Assembly (NCBI GenBank): GCA_025465355.1 | Contig: JAODNN010000138.1 | Coordinates: 1 to 35,392, forward strand | DNA: 35,392 nucleotides | Source: Blastococcus sp. | GTDB lineage: Bacteria; Actinomycetota; Actinomycetes; Mycobacteriales; Geodermatophilaceae | Direction of reading: 5' to 3' | Shown: piece by piece, positions 24,325-31,624 of the stretch | How the letters are laid out: each line of letters begins with the position of its first letter | Numbering within the stretch: the stretch's first letter is position 1 | The notes under the pieces: generated by a model | The model's database searches: none | Told to the model about the DNA's origin: nothing | What the model saw: only the letters and a program-made list of their open reading frames with translations | Program-made: the position numbers and the translations under genes

Positions 24325-25266
24325 TCAGCCTTCCGGGACCCAGCCTTCGACGAACGCCGCGCGCCGGTGGGTGACCACCCCGCCGGCGCGGCCCAGCGCG
24401 AGCAGGGCGGCCCGGTCGAGCGGTGCCCGGAGGGCGCGCCGTCCCGTCGGCCCGGCGGTGCGGCCGGTGGTGTGAGCGGCGGCGACGGTGTGCCCGGCGG
24501 CGATCAGCTCCGGCCACGGCCGGATCAGCCGTTCCTGGACGCGGGCGAGGGCGGCCGCGGTCGGGCCGGAGTTGCCCTCGACCATGGCGGTCACGAAGTC
24601 AGGGTCGCTGCCGGCCACCCGCGTGCCGTCGCGGAAGCTGCCCGCCGCGAGGCTGAGGGCCAGCGGTCCGGCGTCCCCCGCCGCGGCGGCGAGTGCCGCG
24701 GCGAGCAGGTGGGGGACCTGGCTGACGGCGGCGACGGCGGCGTCGTGCTCGGCGGCCGTCACCGGCACCACCTCGGCGCCGACCGCGAGCGCCACCTCGG
24801 CGACCCGCAGCCAGCGGCGGAGATCCGTGTCGGGCTCCAGGCAGACCGCCCAGCGGGCGCCGGTGAACAGGTCCGGGTCGACGGCGGTGTGCCCGGAGCG
24901 TTCGGTGCCGCACATGGGGTGGCCGCCGACGAAGCGGCTGCCGTAGGCCGCCCCGACGGTCCTCAGCACCGATGTCTTGACCGAGCCGAGATCGGTGACG
25001 GTGGCGTCGGGGTCGACGGTCAGGCCGTCGAGTGCCGTCGTCATCGCGGGTAGCGGCACGGCGAGGACGACGACGCCGGACAGCTCCCGGGTGATCTGCA
25101 CCCCGCGCGACTCTGCCGCCGCACGCGCGGCCGGGTCGACGTCCCAGCCCGAGACCTGCCGCCCGGCACCGACCAGCGCGGCCGCGAGAGAGCCGCCCAG
25201 CTGCCCGAGCCCGACGACGGCGACGGGTGGCGCGGGCATCGTCGGAACGGGGAACTCGGCGGTCAT
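24325..25266 (-). CDS. tyrA: Prephenate dehydrogenase
   Basis: The 313-residue enzyme oxidatively decarboxylates prephenate to 4-hydroxyphenylpyruvate in tyrosine synthesis. The NAD-binding loop VVGLGQLGGSLA is near residue 17, followed by DLGSVKTSVL, GGHPMCGTERSG (about 116-127) and the helical dimerisation domain with HDAAVAAVSQVPHLLAAAL and AAGSFRDGTRVAGSDPDF. No ACT domain follows; the C-terminal ~50 residues are Arg-rich and seem poorly conserved. The start overlaps the stop of the thioesterase gene by 4 bases (ATGA), so the two are coupled on the minus strand. Confidence 0.9.
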   Translation of the reverse strand: MTAEFPVPTMPAPPVAVVGLGQLGGSLAAALVGAGRQVSGWDVDPAARAAAESRGVQITRELSGVVVLAVPLPAMTTALDGLTVDPDATVTDLGSVKTSVLRTVGAAYGSRFVGGHPMCGTERSGHTAVDPDLFTGARWAVCLEPDTDLRRWLRVAEVALAVGAEVVPVTAAEHDAAVAAVSQVPHLLAAALAAAAGDAGPLALSLAAGSFRDGTRVAGSDPDFVTAMVEGNSGPTAAALARVQERLIRPWPELIAAGHTVAAAHTTGRTAGPTGRRALRAPLDRAALLALGRAGGVVTHRRAAFVEGWVPEG

Positions 25267-25745
25267 GCGGGCTCCTCGGTGTTCTGCCAGGGACGGTCGG
25301 TACGGAAGACACGGGCCAGCGCGGTGGCGACCAGCCGGCCGTCCTGGGCGCGGGCGTCGATGCGGTAGACGGCGGTGCGGGTGCTGCGGTGCAGCTCGAC
25401 CCCTTCGGCGACCAGTCGGTCGCCGGGGCGCCCCGGGGTCAGGAACTCGGTGTGCACGTCCTGGGCGACGGCGACGGTCCCGTGGCTGTTGCTGACTGCC
25501 GCGTGCACGACGTCGAGCAGGGCCATCGTGGCCCCGCCGTGCGCGGTGCCGACGGTGTTGAGCAGCCGCGGGGTGACGGTCATGGCGGCGCGGGCGTACC
25601 CGGGGCGCAGCTGCTCCAGGGTGATGCCGAGAAGCTCGGCGAGCGGGTCGGCGGCGAGGCGGGCGAACAATTGCGCGGGGACGTCGGCGCCCTCGTCGGA
25701 ATTGTTGCTCACCGCGGGTCCTCCCCGAGCTGCGGCATCGGCCAT
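25263..25745 (-). CDS. PaaI-type hotdog thioesterase
   Basis: The 160-residue product has the hotdog thioesterase pattern: LLNTVGTAHGGATMALLD, with the HGG motif and the following Asp, then a LTPGRPGDRLVAEGVELHRS strand pair and a final ATALARVFR strand. Such proteins hydrolyse acyl-CoA thioesters, often phenylacetyl-CoA-like or hydroxyacyl-CoA substrates. ATG at 25745 gives a 30-residue extension before the domain, so the true start could be at an internal GTG. It is coupled to tyrA by a 4-base overlap and divergent from the O-methyltransferase gene. Confidence 0.85.
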   Translation of the reverse strand: MADAAARGGPAVSNNSDEGADVPAQLFARLAADPLAELLGITLEQLRPGYARAAMTVTPRLLNTVGTAHGGATMALLDVVHAAVSNSHGTVAVAQDVHTEFLTPGRPGDRLVAEGVELHRSTRTAVYRIDARAQDGRLVATALARVFRTDRPWQNTEEPA

Positions 25746-25788
25746 GATCAGAGGCTATGACCCACGCGCTCCGTACTCCCCACGCGCC

Positions 25789-26451
25789 ATGACGCCCCGG
25801 TCGTTCCTCCTCACCCCGCAGCTCGCCGACTACGTGCGCGAGAGCTCCGAGCCGGTCGACCGGATCGCCGCGGACCTGATCGCCGAGACCGCTGCGATGG
25901 CCGAGAGGGGGGAGGCGCCCGCGACGATGCAGATCGCTCCGGAGCAGGGCGCCTTCATGCGGCTGCTCGCCACCGCGCTCGGCGCCCGCCGGGCGATCGA
26001 GATCGGCACCTTCACCGGCCTCTCGGCGCTGTACGTCGTCAGCGGGATGCCGGCCGACGGCTCCCTGCTCTGCCTGGACGTCAGCGAGGAGTGGACGGCG
26101 GTCGCGCGGCGGTACTGGGCCCGCGCCGGGGTGGACGACCGGATCGAGCTGCAGCTCGCCCCGGCGATGGAGACGCTGCGGGCGCTGCCGGAGGTCGAGA
26201 CGTTCGACCTCGCCTTCGTCGACGCCGACAAGACCGGGTATCCCGCCTACGTCGAGGAGCTGTACCCGCGGATGGTCACCAACGGTGTCGTGCTGCTGGA
26301 CAACACGCTCCGCGCGGGCCGGGTGGTCGATCCGCAGACCGACGACGACCGTGCCATCGCCGAACTGAACGCCTCGCTGGCTGTCGACCCGCGCTGGGAG
26401 ACCGTGCTACTGCCGATGGCCGACGGGCTGACCATGCTGCGCAAGCGATGA
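25789..26451 (+). CDS. SAM-dependent O-methyltransferase (class I, catechol-type)
   Basis: The 220-residue product has the usual length and motifs of the O-methyltransferase family 3: MQIAPEQGAFMRLL, the SAM-binding AIEIGTFTGLSALYV, FDLAFVDADKTGY with metal-binding Asp residues, and VVLLDNTLRAGRVVD. The start ATG at 25789 lacks a clear ribosome binding site; an in-frame ATG at 25744 would overlap the divergent thioesterase gene. The substrate is unknown; family members methylate catechols and caffeoyl-type acceptors. The next gene overlaps the stop by 4 bases. Confidence 0.85.
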   Translation: MTPRSFLLTPQLADYVRESSEPVDRIAADLIAETAAMAERGEAPATMQIAPEQGAFMRLLATALGARRAIEIGTFTGLSALYVVSGMPADGSLLCLDVSEEWTAVARRYWARAGVDDRIELQLAPAMETLRALPEVETFDLAFVDADKTGYPAYVEELYPRMVTNGVVLLDNTLRAGRVVDPQTDDDRAIAELNASLAVDPRWETVLLPMADGLTMLRKR

Positions 26452-26945
26452 GCGAGAGCGAGGGGCGCGGCAGCTTCGCCGTCCGGGTGAGCCGGCCGGG
26501 AGAGCGGTGGCGGGTGGAGTTGCTTGCCGCCGACGCCGCGGACGAGCTGCCGGCACTCGAGCGGTCGCTCGGCGAGCCGGGGGCGGATGGCTGGCCGCCG
26601 CCGTTCGTGCTGGTCGTCGATTCGCGGCTGTACTTCGTCGTCCTGCGGCACGGGCCCGGCGGGATGGTGCGCGCGCTGATCTCCGACGCCACGATGCTGG
26701 AGTGGGTGCTGGCCGCGGAGGTGGTCGAGCGGTACGGCATCGGCGTCGACACCGAGGGGGCCTTCGACGACGACGAGTCGGGCTGGCCGGGCGGTGACCT
26801 CGACATCTTCGCCGACGACGGGCTGCCGGCCGACGAGTTGCGGCTCATCGTGACCGCGGACGACCTGTGGGCCGACGAGATGGTGACGCGGATCGCCGCG
26901 CGACTGGGGTTCGCCGACGAGATGTCCGCAGCGGTGGCCACGTGA
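26448..26945 (+). CDS. tRNA adenosine deaminase-associated protein
   Basis: The 165-residue product matches the actinobacterial family of proteins found beside tadA. The middle holds FVLVVDSRLYFVVLRHGP and LISDATMLEWVLAAEVVERYG, and an acidic stretch FDDDESGWPGGDLDIFADDGL lies near 100-125. The family has no known biochemical role. The ATG overlaps the O-methyltransferase stop (ATGA), and tadA lies downstream beyond a HAD gene. Confidence 0.82.
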   Translation: MSESEGRGSFAVRVSRPGERWRVELLAADAADELPALERSLGEPGADGWPPPFVLVVDSRLYFVVLRHGPGGMVRALISDATMLEWVLAAEVVERYGIGVDTEGAFDDDESGWPGGDLDIFADDGLPADELRLIVTADDLWADEMVTRIAARLGFADEMSAAVAT

Positions 26946-27595
26946 GCTCGACCGTCTCGGCCGTGGTATTCGACCTGGGCGGCGTGCTGACCGAGAGCCC
27001 GATGCGCGCGTTCGCCGCCTATGAGGCCGATGCCGGGCTGCCGGACGGGTTGATCCGTCAGCTGAACTCGACCGATCCGCACACCAATGCGTGGGCGCGG
27101 TTCGAGCGCAACGAGCTGGACGTCGCCGGCTTCTCGGCCGCGTTCGAGGCCGAGGCCGCGGCCGCGGGGCACCGGGTGGACGCCGCCCGGGTGCTCGACG
27201 CGCTGCGCGGCGAGCTGCGGCCGGAGATGGTGGCGGCGGTGCGGCGGCTGCGGGAGGCCGGGCTCCCGCTGGGAATGGTGTCGAACAACGTGGCACCGAT
27301 GGAGCGGACCGGCCCGCTGGGCGAGCTGCTCGGCCTGTTCGACGCGGTGGTGGAGTCGTCGGTGGAGGGCGTGCGGAAGCCCGAGCCAGAGATCTACGAG
27401 CGGGCGCTCGTCCGGTTGTCCGAAGCGGTCGGCCGGACGATCGAGGCGGCCGACTGCGCCTACCTCGACGACCTGGGCATCAACCTCAAGCCGGCCCGGG
27501 CCCTGGGCTTCGCGACGATCAAGGTGGTCGACCCCGGCGCGGCCCTGGCCGAGCTGTCCTCGCTCGTCGGCTTCCCCCTGGACGGCGCGGCGTGA
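26942..27595 (+). CDS. HAD-IA family hydrolase
   Basis: The 217-residue protein is a HAD superfamily subfamily-IA hydrolase. Motif I is VVFDLGGVLTESPM, motif II is the Ser in GMVSNNVAPM, motif III is the Lys of VRKPEPEIYERAL and motif IV is CAYLDDLGINLKPARALG. The helical cap with NSTDPHTNAWARFERNELDV resembles HADs related to the ACAD10/epoxide hydrolase N-terminal phosphatases. The substrate is unknown. GTG overlaps the stop of the upstream gene by 4 bases. It sits between the TadA-associated protein and tadA. Confidence 0.88.
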   Translation: MSSTVSAVVFDLGGVLTESPMRAFAAYEADAGLPDGLIRQLNSTDPHTNAWARFERNELDVAGFSAAFEAEAAAAGHRVDAARVLDALRGELRPEMVAAVRRLREAGLPLGMVSNNVAPMERTGPLGELLGLFDAVVESSVEGVRKPEPEIYERALVRLSEAVGRTIEAADCAYLDDLGINLKPARALGFATIKVVDPGAALAELSSLVGFPLDGAA

Positions 27596-27627
27596 ACGTC
27601 CGCCTCGCCACCCTCTTCCGCGCACAG

Positions 27628-27661
27628 TTGCGCTCTGCCCCGTATACGGGGCAGAGCACAA
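27628..27661. repeat. 34-base near-perfect palindrome between HAD and tadA genes
   Basis: The core 27632-27657 is a perfect 26-base palindrome centred on GTATAC, with arms GCTCTGCCCC and GGGGCAGAGC. One mismatch (C/A) then separates further TTG/CAA pairing, giving 34 bases. It lies 32 bases after the HAD stop and 20 bases before the tadA GTG. No T-run follows. It could be a terminator, an operator or a short dispersed repeat. Confidence 0.75.
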
Positions 27662-27680
27662 GCTTCCAGGAACCTCATTG

Positions 27681-28145
27681 GTGACGCCGGACGTCGACGC
27701 CGCCATGGGCCGGGCACTGGAGCTCGCGGCGGCCGCGCAGGAGTGGGGCGACACCCCGATCGGCGCCGTCGTCCTGGGCCCGGACGGGACGGTCCTCGCC
27801 GAGGCCGCGAACGAGCGGGAGAAGCGCGGCGACCCCACCGCGCACGCGGAGGTGCTGGCGCTCCGGGCGGCCGCGCAGGTGCACGGGGACGGCTGGCGGC
27901 TGACCGGCACGACCCTGGTGGTGACGCTGGAGCCCTGCACGATGTGCGCCGGCGCGAGCGTGCTCGCGCGGGTGGCGCGGGTGGTCTATGGCGCCGACGA
28001 CCCGAAGGCCGGGGCCGCCGGGTCGCTGTGGGATGTCGTCCGCGACCGCAGGCTCAACCACCGTCCCGAGGTCGTGGCGGGGGTGCGGGCCGACGAGTCC
28101 GGCGCGCTGCTACGCGCGTTCTTCCGCGGTCGGCGCGGCCTGTAG
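27681..28145 (+). CDS. tadA: tRNA-specific adenosine deaminase TadA
   Basis: The 154-residue enzyme converts adenosine to inosine at the wobble base of tRNA-Arg(ACG). The zinc and catalytic motifs are HAEVLAL (His and Glu) and EPCTMCAGA (two Cys), with DTPIGAVV before them and VYGADDPKAGAAGSLWDVV after, as in TadA. The start is taken as GTG at 27681 with CCAGGAA upstream; a TTG at 27678 is an alternative. It follows the conserved TadA-associated protein and HAD genes and precedes tRNA-Ser(CGA). The tRNA-Arg(ACG) remnant earlier in the window belongs to the tRNA type this enzyme modifies. Confidence 0.92.
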   Translation: MTPDVDAAMGRALELAAAAQEWGDTPIGAVVLGPDGTVLAEAANEREKRGDPTAHAEVLALRAAAQVHGDGWRLTGTTLVVTLEPCTMCAGASVLARVARVVYGADDPKAGAAGSLWDVVRDRRLNHRPEVVAGVRADESGALLRAFFRGRRGL

Positions 28146-28155
28146 TCTCTGCGGC

Positions 28156-28244
28156 GGTGGCGTGTCCGAGCGGCCGAAGGAGCACGCCTCGAAAGCGTGT
28201 GAGGTTCATAGCCTCCGTGGGTTCAAATCCCACCGCCACCGCCA
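28156..28244 (+). tRNA. tRNA-Ser(CGA)
   Basis: The acceptor GGTGGCG pairs with CGCCACC, the discriminator is G and CCA is encoded (28242-28244). The anticodon stem CACGC/GCGTG encloses the loop CTCGAAA, giving anticodon CGA at 28190-28192. A long variable arm (GAGGTTCATAGCCTC) marks it as a class II, serine-type tRNA. The T-arm is GTGGG-TTCAAAT-CCCAC. Confidence 0.97.
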
Positions 28245-28256
28245 GAGAACACGACG

Positions 28257-28297
28257 GCACGCGGCCCCGCCCTCCACGGGAGAGCGGGGCCGCGTGC
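28257..28297. terminator. Strong hairpin after tRNA-Ser(CGA)
   Basis: GCACGCGGCCCCGC pairs perfectly with GCGGGGCCGCGTGC around a short loop. It lies 13 bases after the tRNA and before the convergent GGDEF-EAL gene. No T-run follows on the plus strand, so it may act in both directions. Confidence 0.7.
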
Positions 28298-28312
28298 TGC
28301 CGCCGGCCTGGC

Positions 28313-28340
28313 GGGGCGATCACGCAGGGGCGATCACGCA
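28313..28340. repeat. Perfect 14-base tandem repeat at the GGDEF-EAL stop codon
   Basis: GGGGCGATCACGCA occurs twice in a row at 28313-28326 and 28327-28340. The second copy contains the stop of the minus-strand gene (28334-28336). It looks like a recent slippage event. Part of a third unit (GGGACGA) follows. Confidence 0.8.
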
Positions 28341-30163
28341 GGGACGAGCATGCTGGAGTCCGGCTTCTGCCCCGTCAGCAGCAGCTTGACCGCATCGCCC
28401 GCGGCCAGCGGCCGGGAGAAGTGGTAGCCCTGGCCGAACGGGCAGTTGAGGGTGCGCATGGCCTCGACCTGCTCGCCGGTCTCCAATCCCTCGGCGACCA
28501 CCTCCAGGCGCAGGGTCTGGCCGAGCTGGGTGATGGCCGCGACCACGGCATGACCCTCGGGACTGGTCGTCACGCCGTCGATGAAGGACTTGTCGATCTT
28601 CAGGATGTCGATGGGGAAGCGCCGCAGGTAGCTGAGCGACGAGTACCCCGTGCCGAAGTCGTCCAGGGCCAGACGGATCCCCATGTTCTTGAGCAGATTG
28701 ATCTTGTGGAGCGTCGCCTCGGTGTCCTGGGCGAACAGCGACTCGGTGATCTCGACGGTGAGCAGCGACGGGTCCAGACCCGACTCGCGCAGCGCGTCCG
28801 CCACGTCCCCCACGAGGTCGGGATGCTGGAACTGCCGCACGGAGACATTCACGCTCATGCGCAGCCGGCCGAGCGGGGAGCGGTTCTGCCACGCGGCGGC
28901 CTGCCGGGTGGCCTCCTGGAGGACCCAGCGGCCGATGGGCACGATCAGGCCGGTCTCCTCGGCCAGCGGGATGAACTCCAGCGGGGAGATCAGGCCGCGT
29001 TCGGGGTGCCGCCACCGGAGCAGCGCCTCGAAGCCGACGATCTGCTGCGACGAGACGTCCACGATCGGTTGGTAGTGCAGTTCCAGCTGCTCGGCGTCGA
29101 GGGCCCCGGAGAGCTCGGCCCGGACGGCGTCACGCTGCAGATGGGCGGTGTGGTGACTGGGCTGGAAGACCTCGAGCCGCCCCTTGCCGCCCGACTTGGC
29201 GGCGTACATGGCCATGTCCGCGGCGCGGAGCATGCCGATGCCGCTGGCGGAGCAGGTGCCCGAGGTGGCGAGACCGATGCTGAATCCGGTGCGCACCAGG
29301 TGTTCGCCGATCCGTGTGGGCGTGCGGAGGGACTCGATGATGCGGTGGGCGACGCGCTCGGCCTGGTGCTCGCTCCCCGGGCCCATGAGCAGGATGGCGA
29401 ACTCGTCCCCGGACAGACGGGCCACCGTGTCGGTGTCACGGACGCTTGTCACCATGCGCTCGCTGAGGAGCTTGATGAGGGTGTCACCGCCTTCGTGGCC
29501 CAGGTTGTCGTTGACCGCCTTCAGGTTGTCCACGTCGAGGAAAAGCACCGCTGACGGCGTACCGCTCTCCTGATGAAGGACATCGGCCTCGGCGAGCTTC
29601 TCGATGAAGAAGGCGCGGTTGGGCAGGCCGGTGAGCATGTCGTGGAACGCCTGGAAGCGCAGCCGCTCCTCCAGGTCCTTGCGGCCTTCGACCGCGCCCA
29701 GCAGGCTGTTGAACGCTCGTCCTGCCTCGCCGATCTGGTCGTTCGAGTCGACGTGGATCCGCTCGAACACCGCCTCGGACCAGTCGCCGGTCCGCGTCGC
29801 AGAGGTGATCGAGCTGGTCGCGGCCCGCAGGTGTCCGCCGAGCACCTCCATGCGGCCGCCGACGACGCCGCGACACAGGGCGTAGTTCATGGCGCCGACG
29901 AGGAAGCCGGCCAGCAGACAAGCCGACCGGAAGATCGGTCGCTGCGCGATGGTCTCGGGCACGCCGAGCAGGATCGCGAACGGCGGGAAGATGACCCCGA
30001 CGGCGAGGCCGAGGCCCACCATGTAGATGGCCATGTCCCAGAACACCCGGGAAGTCAGCCGGAAGCCCCGGCGGTGGCGCGGCCGGGGCTCGGCGGTCGC
30101 GGCGTACGTCGTCATGCGAGCCAGATCGGCAGGACTCCAGTGTGACTTGAGTGACTCCACCAT
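28334..30163 (-). CDS. Membrane GGDEF-EAL cyclic-di-GMP protein with HAMP region
   Basis: The 609-residue protein has two membrane helices (about 43-70 and 80-105), a HAMP-like linker (about 110-155), a GGDEF domain (about 170-335) and an EAL domain (about 345-595). The diguanylate cyclase signature is ARLSGDEFAILL, with Ser at the first Gly of the motif, a variant also seen in active enzymes. The EAL domain keeps FEALLRWRHP, SVNVSVRQFQ, LALDDFGTGYSSLSYL and VVAEGLET, so phosphodiesterase activity looks possible. It would make or degrade c-di-GMP at the membrane; the input signal is unknown. ATG at 30163 has no good ribosome binding site; ATG 30115 is an alternative. It is divergent from the aminotransferase gene across an AT-rich gap. 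Confidence 0.92.
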   Translation of the reverse strand: MVESLKSHWSPADLARMTTYAATAEPRPRHRRGFRLTSRVFWDMAIYMVGLGLAVGVIFPPFAILLGVPETIAQRPIFRSACLLAGFLVGAMNYALCRGVVGGRMEVLGGHLRAATSSITSATRTGDWSEAVFERIHVDSNDQIGEAGRAFNSLLGAVEGRKDLEERLRFQAFHDMLTGLPNRAFFIEKLAEADVLHQESGTPSAVLFLDVDNLKAVNDNLGHEGGDTLIKLLSERMVTSVRDTDTVARLSGDEFAILLMGPGSEHQAERVAHRIIESLRTPTRIGEHLVRTGFSIGLATSGTCSASGIGMLRAADMAMYAAKSGGKGRLEVFQPSHHTAHLQRDAVRAELSGALDAEQLELHYQPIVDVSSQQIVGFEALLRWRHPERGLISPLEFIPLAEETGLIVPIGRWVLQEATRQAAAWQNRSPLGRLRMSVNVSVRQFQHPDLVGDVADALRESGLDPSLLTVEITESLFAQDTEATLHKINLLKNMGIRLALDDFGTGYSSLSYLRRFPIDILKIDKSFIDGVTTSPEGHAVVAAITQLGQTLRLEVVAEGLETGEQVEAMRTLNCPFGQGYHFSRPLAAGDAVKLLLTGQKPDSSMLVPA

Positions 30164-30223
30164 TCATAACGATTCATTGATGTGGTCATTCAAGTTTCGG
30201 GTCGAGAGGTCGATGAGGCTGGC
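30164..30223. promoter_or_regulatory. AT-rich divergent promoter region
   Basis: This short gap is markedly richer in A and T than its surroundings. ATTCA occurs at 30162, 30172 and 30188. It must hold the promoters for the divergent GGDEF-EAL and aminotransferase genes. No exact -10/-35 pair can be assigned. Confidence 0.4.
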
Positions 30224-31588
30224 ATGGAGATGTCGCTGTCCTATACGGCCGGCCAGCACGTGGGTGACGACCTGTGGGTGTCCGTGCTCGACGGCGGGCC
30301 CCGCCAGTACGTCGATCTCGACACCGCCGCCACCAGCTCGGCGTCGGTCGCCGTCACCCGGGCGGTCCAGGAGTTCCTGCCCTGGTACGCGAGCGTGCAC
30401 CGCGGTGCCGGTATCAAGTCGCAGCTCTCGAGCGCCCGCTACGAGGAGGCGCGCGAGATCATGGTCCGATTCGTCGGGGGTGACCCCGCGACGCATCTGG
30501 CGCTGTTCCCGCGCAACACCACCGAGGCACTCAACCTGCTGGCCTTCCGGCTGGGCCTCACGAAGGACGACGTCGTCGTCACCACGGCCGTGGAGCACCA
30601 CGCCAACCTGCTGCCCTGGCGGCGGCACGCCCAGCTGCGGGTGGTCGAGGTCGACGATCGCGGGACCTTCGACGTCGCCGCGGTCGAAGCCGCCCTGGAC
30701 CAGCACCCCAGGCCCCGTGTCCTCGCCGTCACCGGCGGTTCCAACGTCACCGGCTGGCTGCCCGACCTGCGCGCCATCGCCGCGGCGGCCCGCCAGCGCG
30801 GCGTCCTGGTCGTCGTCGACGGCGCGCAGCTGGTGCCGCACCGTCCCGTCGACATCACCGCGCTGGGCGTCGACGTCATCGCCTTCTCCGGGCACAAGAT
30901 GTACGCGCCGTTCGGCGCCGGCGCCCTGATCGCGCCGCGTGCGCTCCTGGCGCACGGGGAGCCGTTCCTCGTCGGGGGCGGGGCGGTGGGGGCCGTCTCG
31001 TTCGACGACGTCATCTGGGCCGACGGACCCGACCGTGACGACGCCGGCTCACCCAATGTCGTCGGTGTCGTCGCACTCACCGCGTCCGCGGACGAGCTGC
31101 GCAGCGACGGCTGGTCGTCGGTGCTCGCGCACGAGGAGCACCTGCTGCGCGCCCTCGACTCCGAGTTGGCCTCGGTACCCGGGCTGCACCGGGTCGGTCC
31201 GGTGAGTGGAGACCGGTTGCCGGTCGCGGCCTTCAACCTCGAGGGCGTGCCACACGGGCTGCTGGCCGCCCGGCTCGCCAACGAGTACGCGATCGGCACC
31301 CGCAGTGGCTGCTTCTGCGCGCATCCCTACATGGGCCGGCTGCTCGGCCTGTCGGAGGCCGAGGTCGACCAGTTCCACGCCGATGTCCGCGCCGGCTTCC
31401 GCCACCGGCTCCCGGGCGCGGTCCGGGTCAGCGCGAACCGGCAGACCTACCTCACCGACATCCCGCTCCTCGGGCAGGCGCTGCGGGAGATCGCCGCGTC
31501 CCCGGAGGGCGGCCAGCGGTACGCGCTCGACGAGCGTGGGGACTACCTGCCGCAGATCCGCTCGCGCGTTCCGTCGACCGTGGGGTGA
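30224..31588 (+). CDS. Class V aminotransferase (cysteine desulfurase-like)
   Basis: The 454-residue protein is a PLP enzyme of the class V aminotransferase family. Visible are YVDLDTAATSSASVAV at the N-terminus, TAVEHHANLLPW, the PLP-contact VVVDGAQLVPH, the PLP Lys in AFSGHKMYAPFGAGAL and the C-terminal GTRSGCFCAHPYMGRLLG, whose Cys lies in the flexible loop region of cysteine desulfurases. SufS/CsdA-type enzymes use such a Cys to mobilise sulfur, so desulfurase activity is possible but the family also includes epimerases and other lyases. GAGG lies seven bases before the ATG. No suf or isc genes adjoin it. Confidence 0.85.
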   Translation: MEMSLSYTAGQHVGDDLWVSVLDGGPRQYVDLDTAATSSASVAVTRAVQEFLPWYASVHRGAGIKSQLSSARYEEAREIMVRFVGGDPATHLALFPRNTTEALNLLAFRLGLTKDDVVVTTAVEHHANLLPWRRHAQLRVVEVDDRGTFDVAAVEAALDQHPRPRVLAVTGGSNVTGWLPDLRAIAAAARQRGVLVVVDGAQLVPHRPVDITALGVDVIAFSGHKMYAPFGAGALIAPRALLAHGEPFLVGGGAVGAVSFDDVIWADGPDRDDAGSPNVVGVVALTASADELRSDGWSSVLAHEEHLLRALDSELASVPGLHRVGPVSGDRLPVAAFNLEGVPHGLLAARLANEYAIGTRSGCFCAHPYMGRLLGLSEAEVDQFHADVRAGFRHRLPGAVRVSANRQTYLTDIPLLGQALREIAASPEGGQRYALDERGDYLPQIRSRVPSTVG

Positions 31589-31624
31589 CCAGCGTCGCGG
31601 CTCAGGGCCCCCGCGCCCTGGCGG

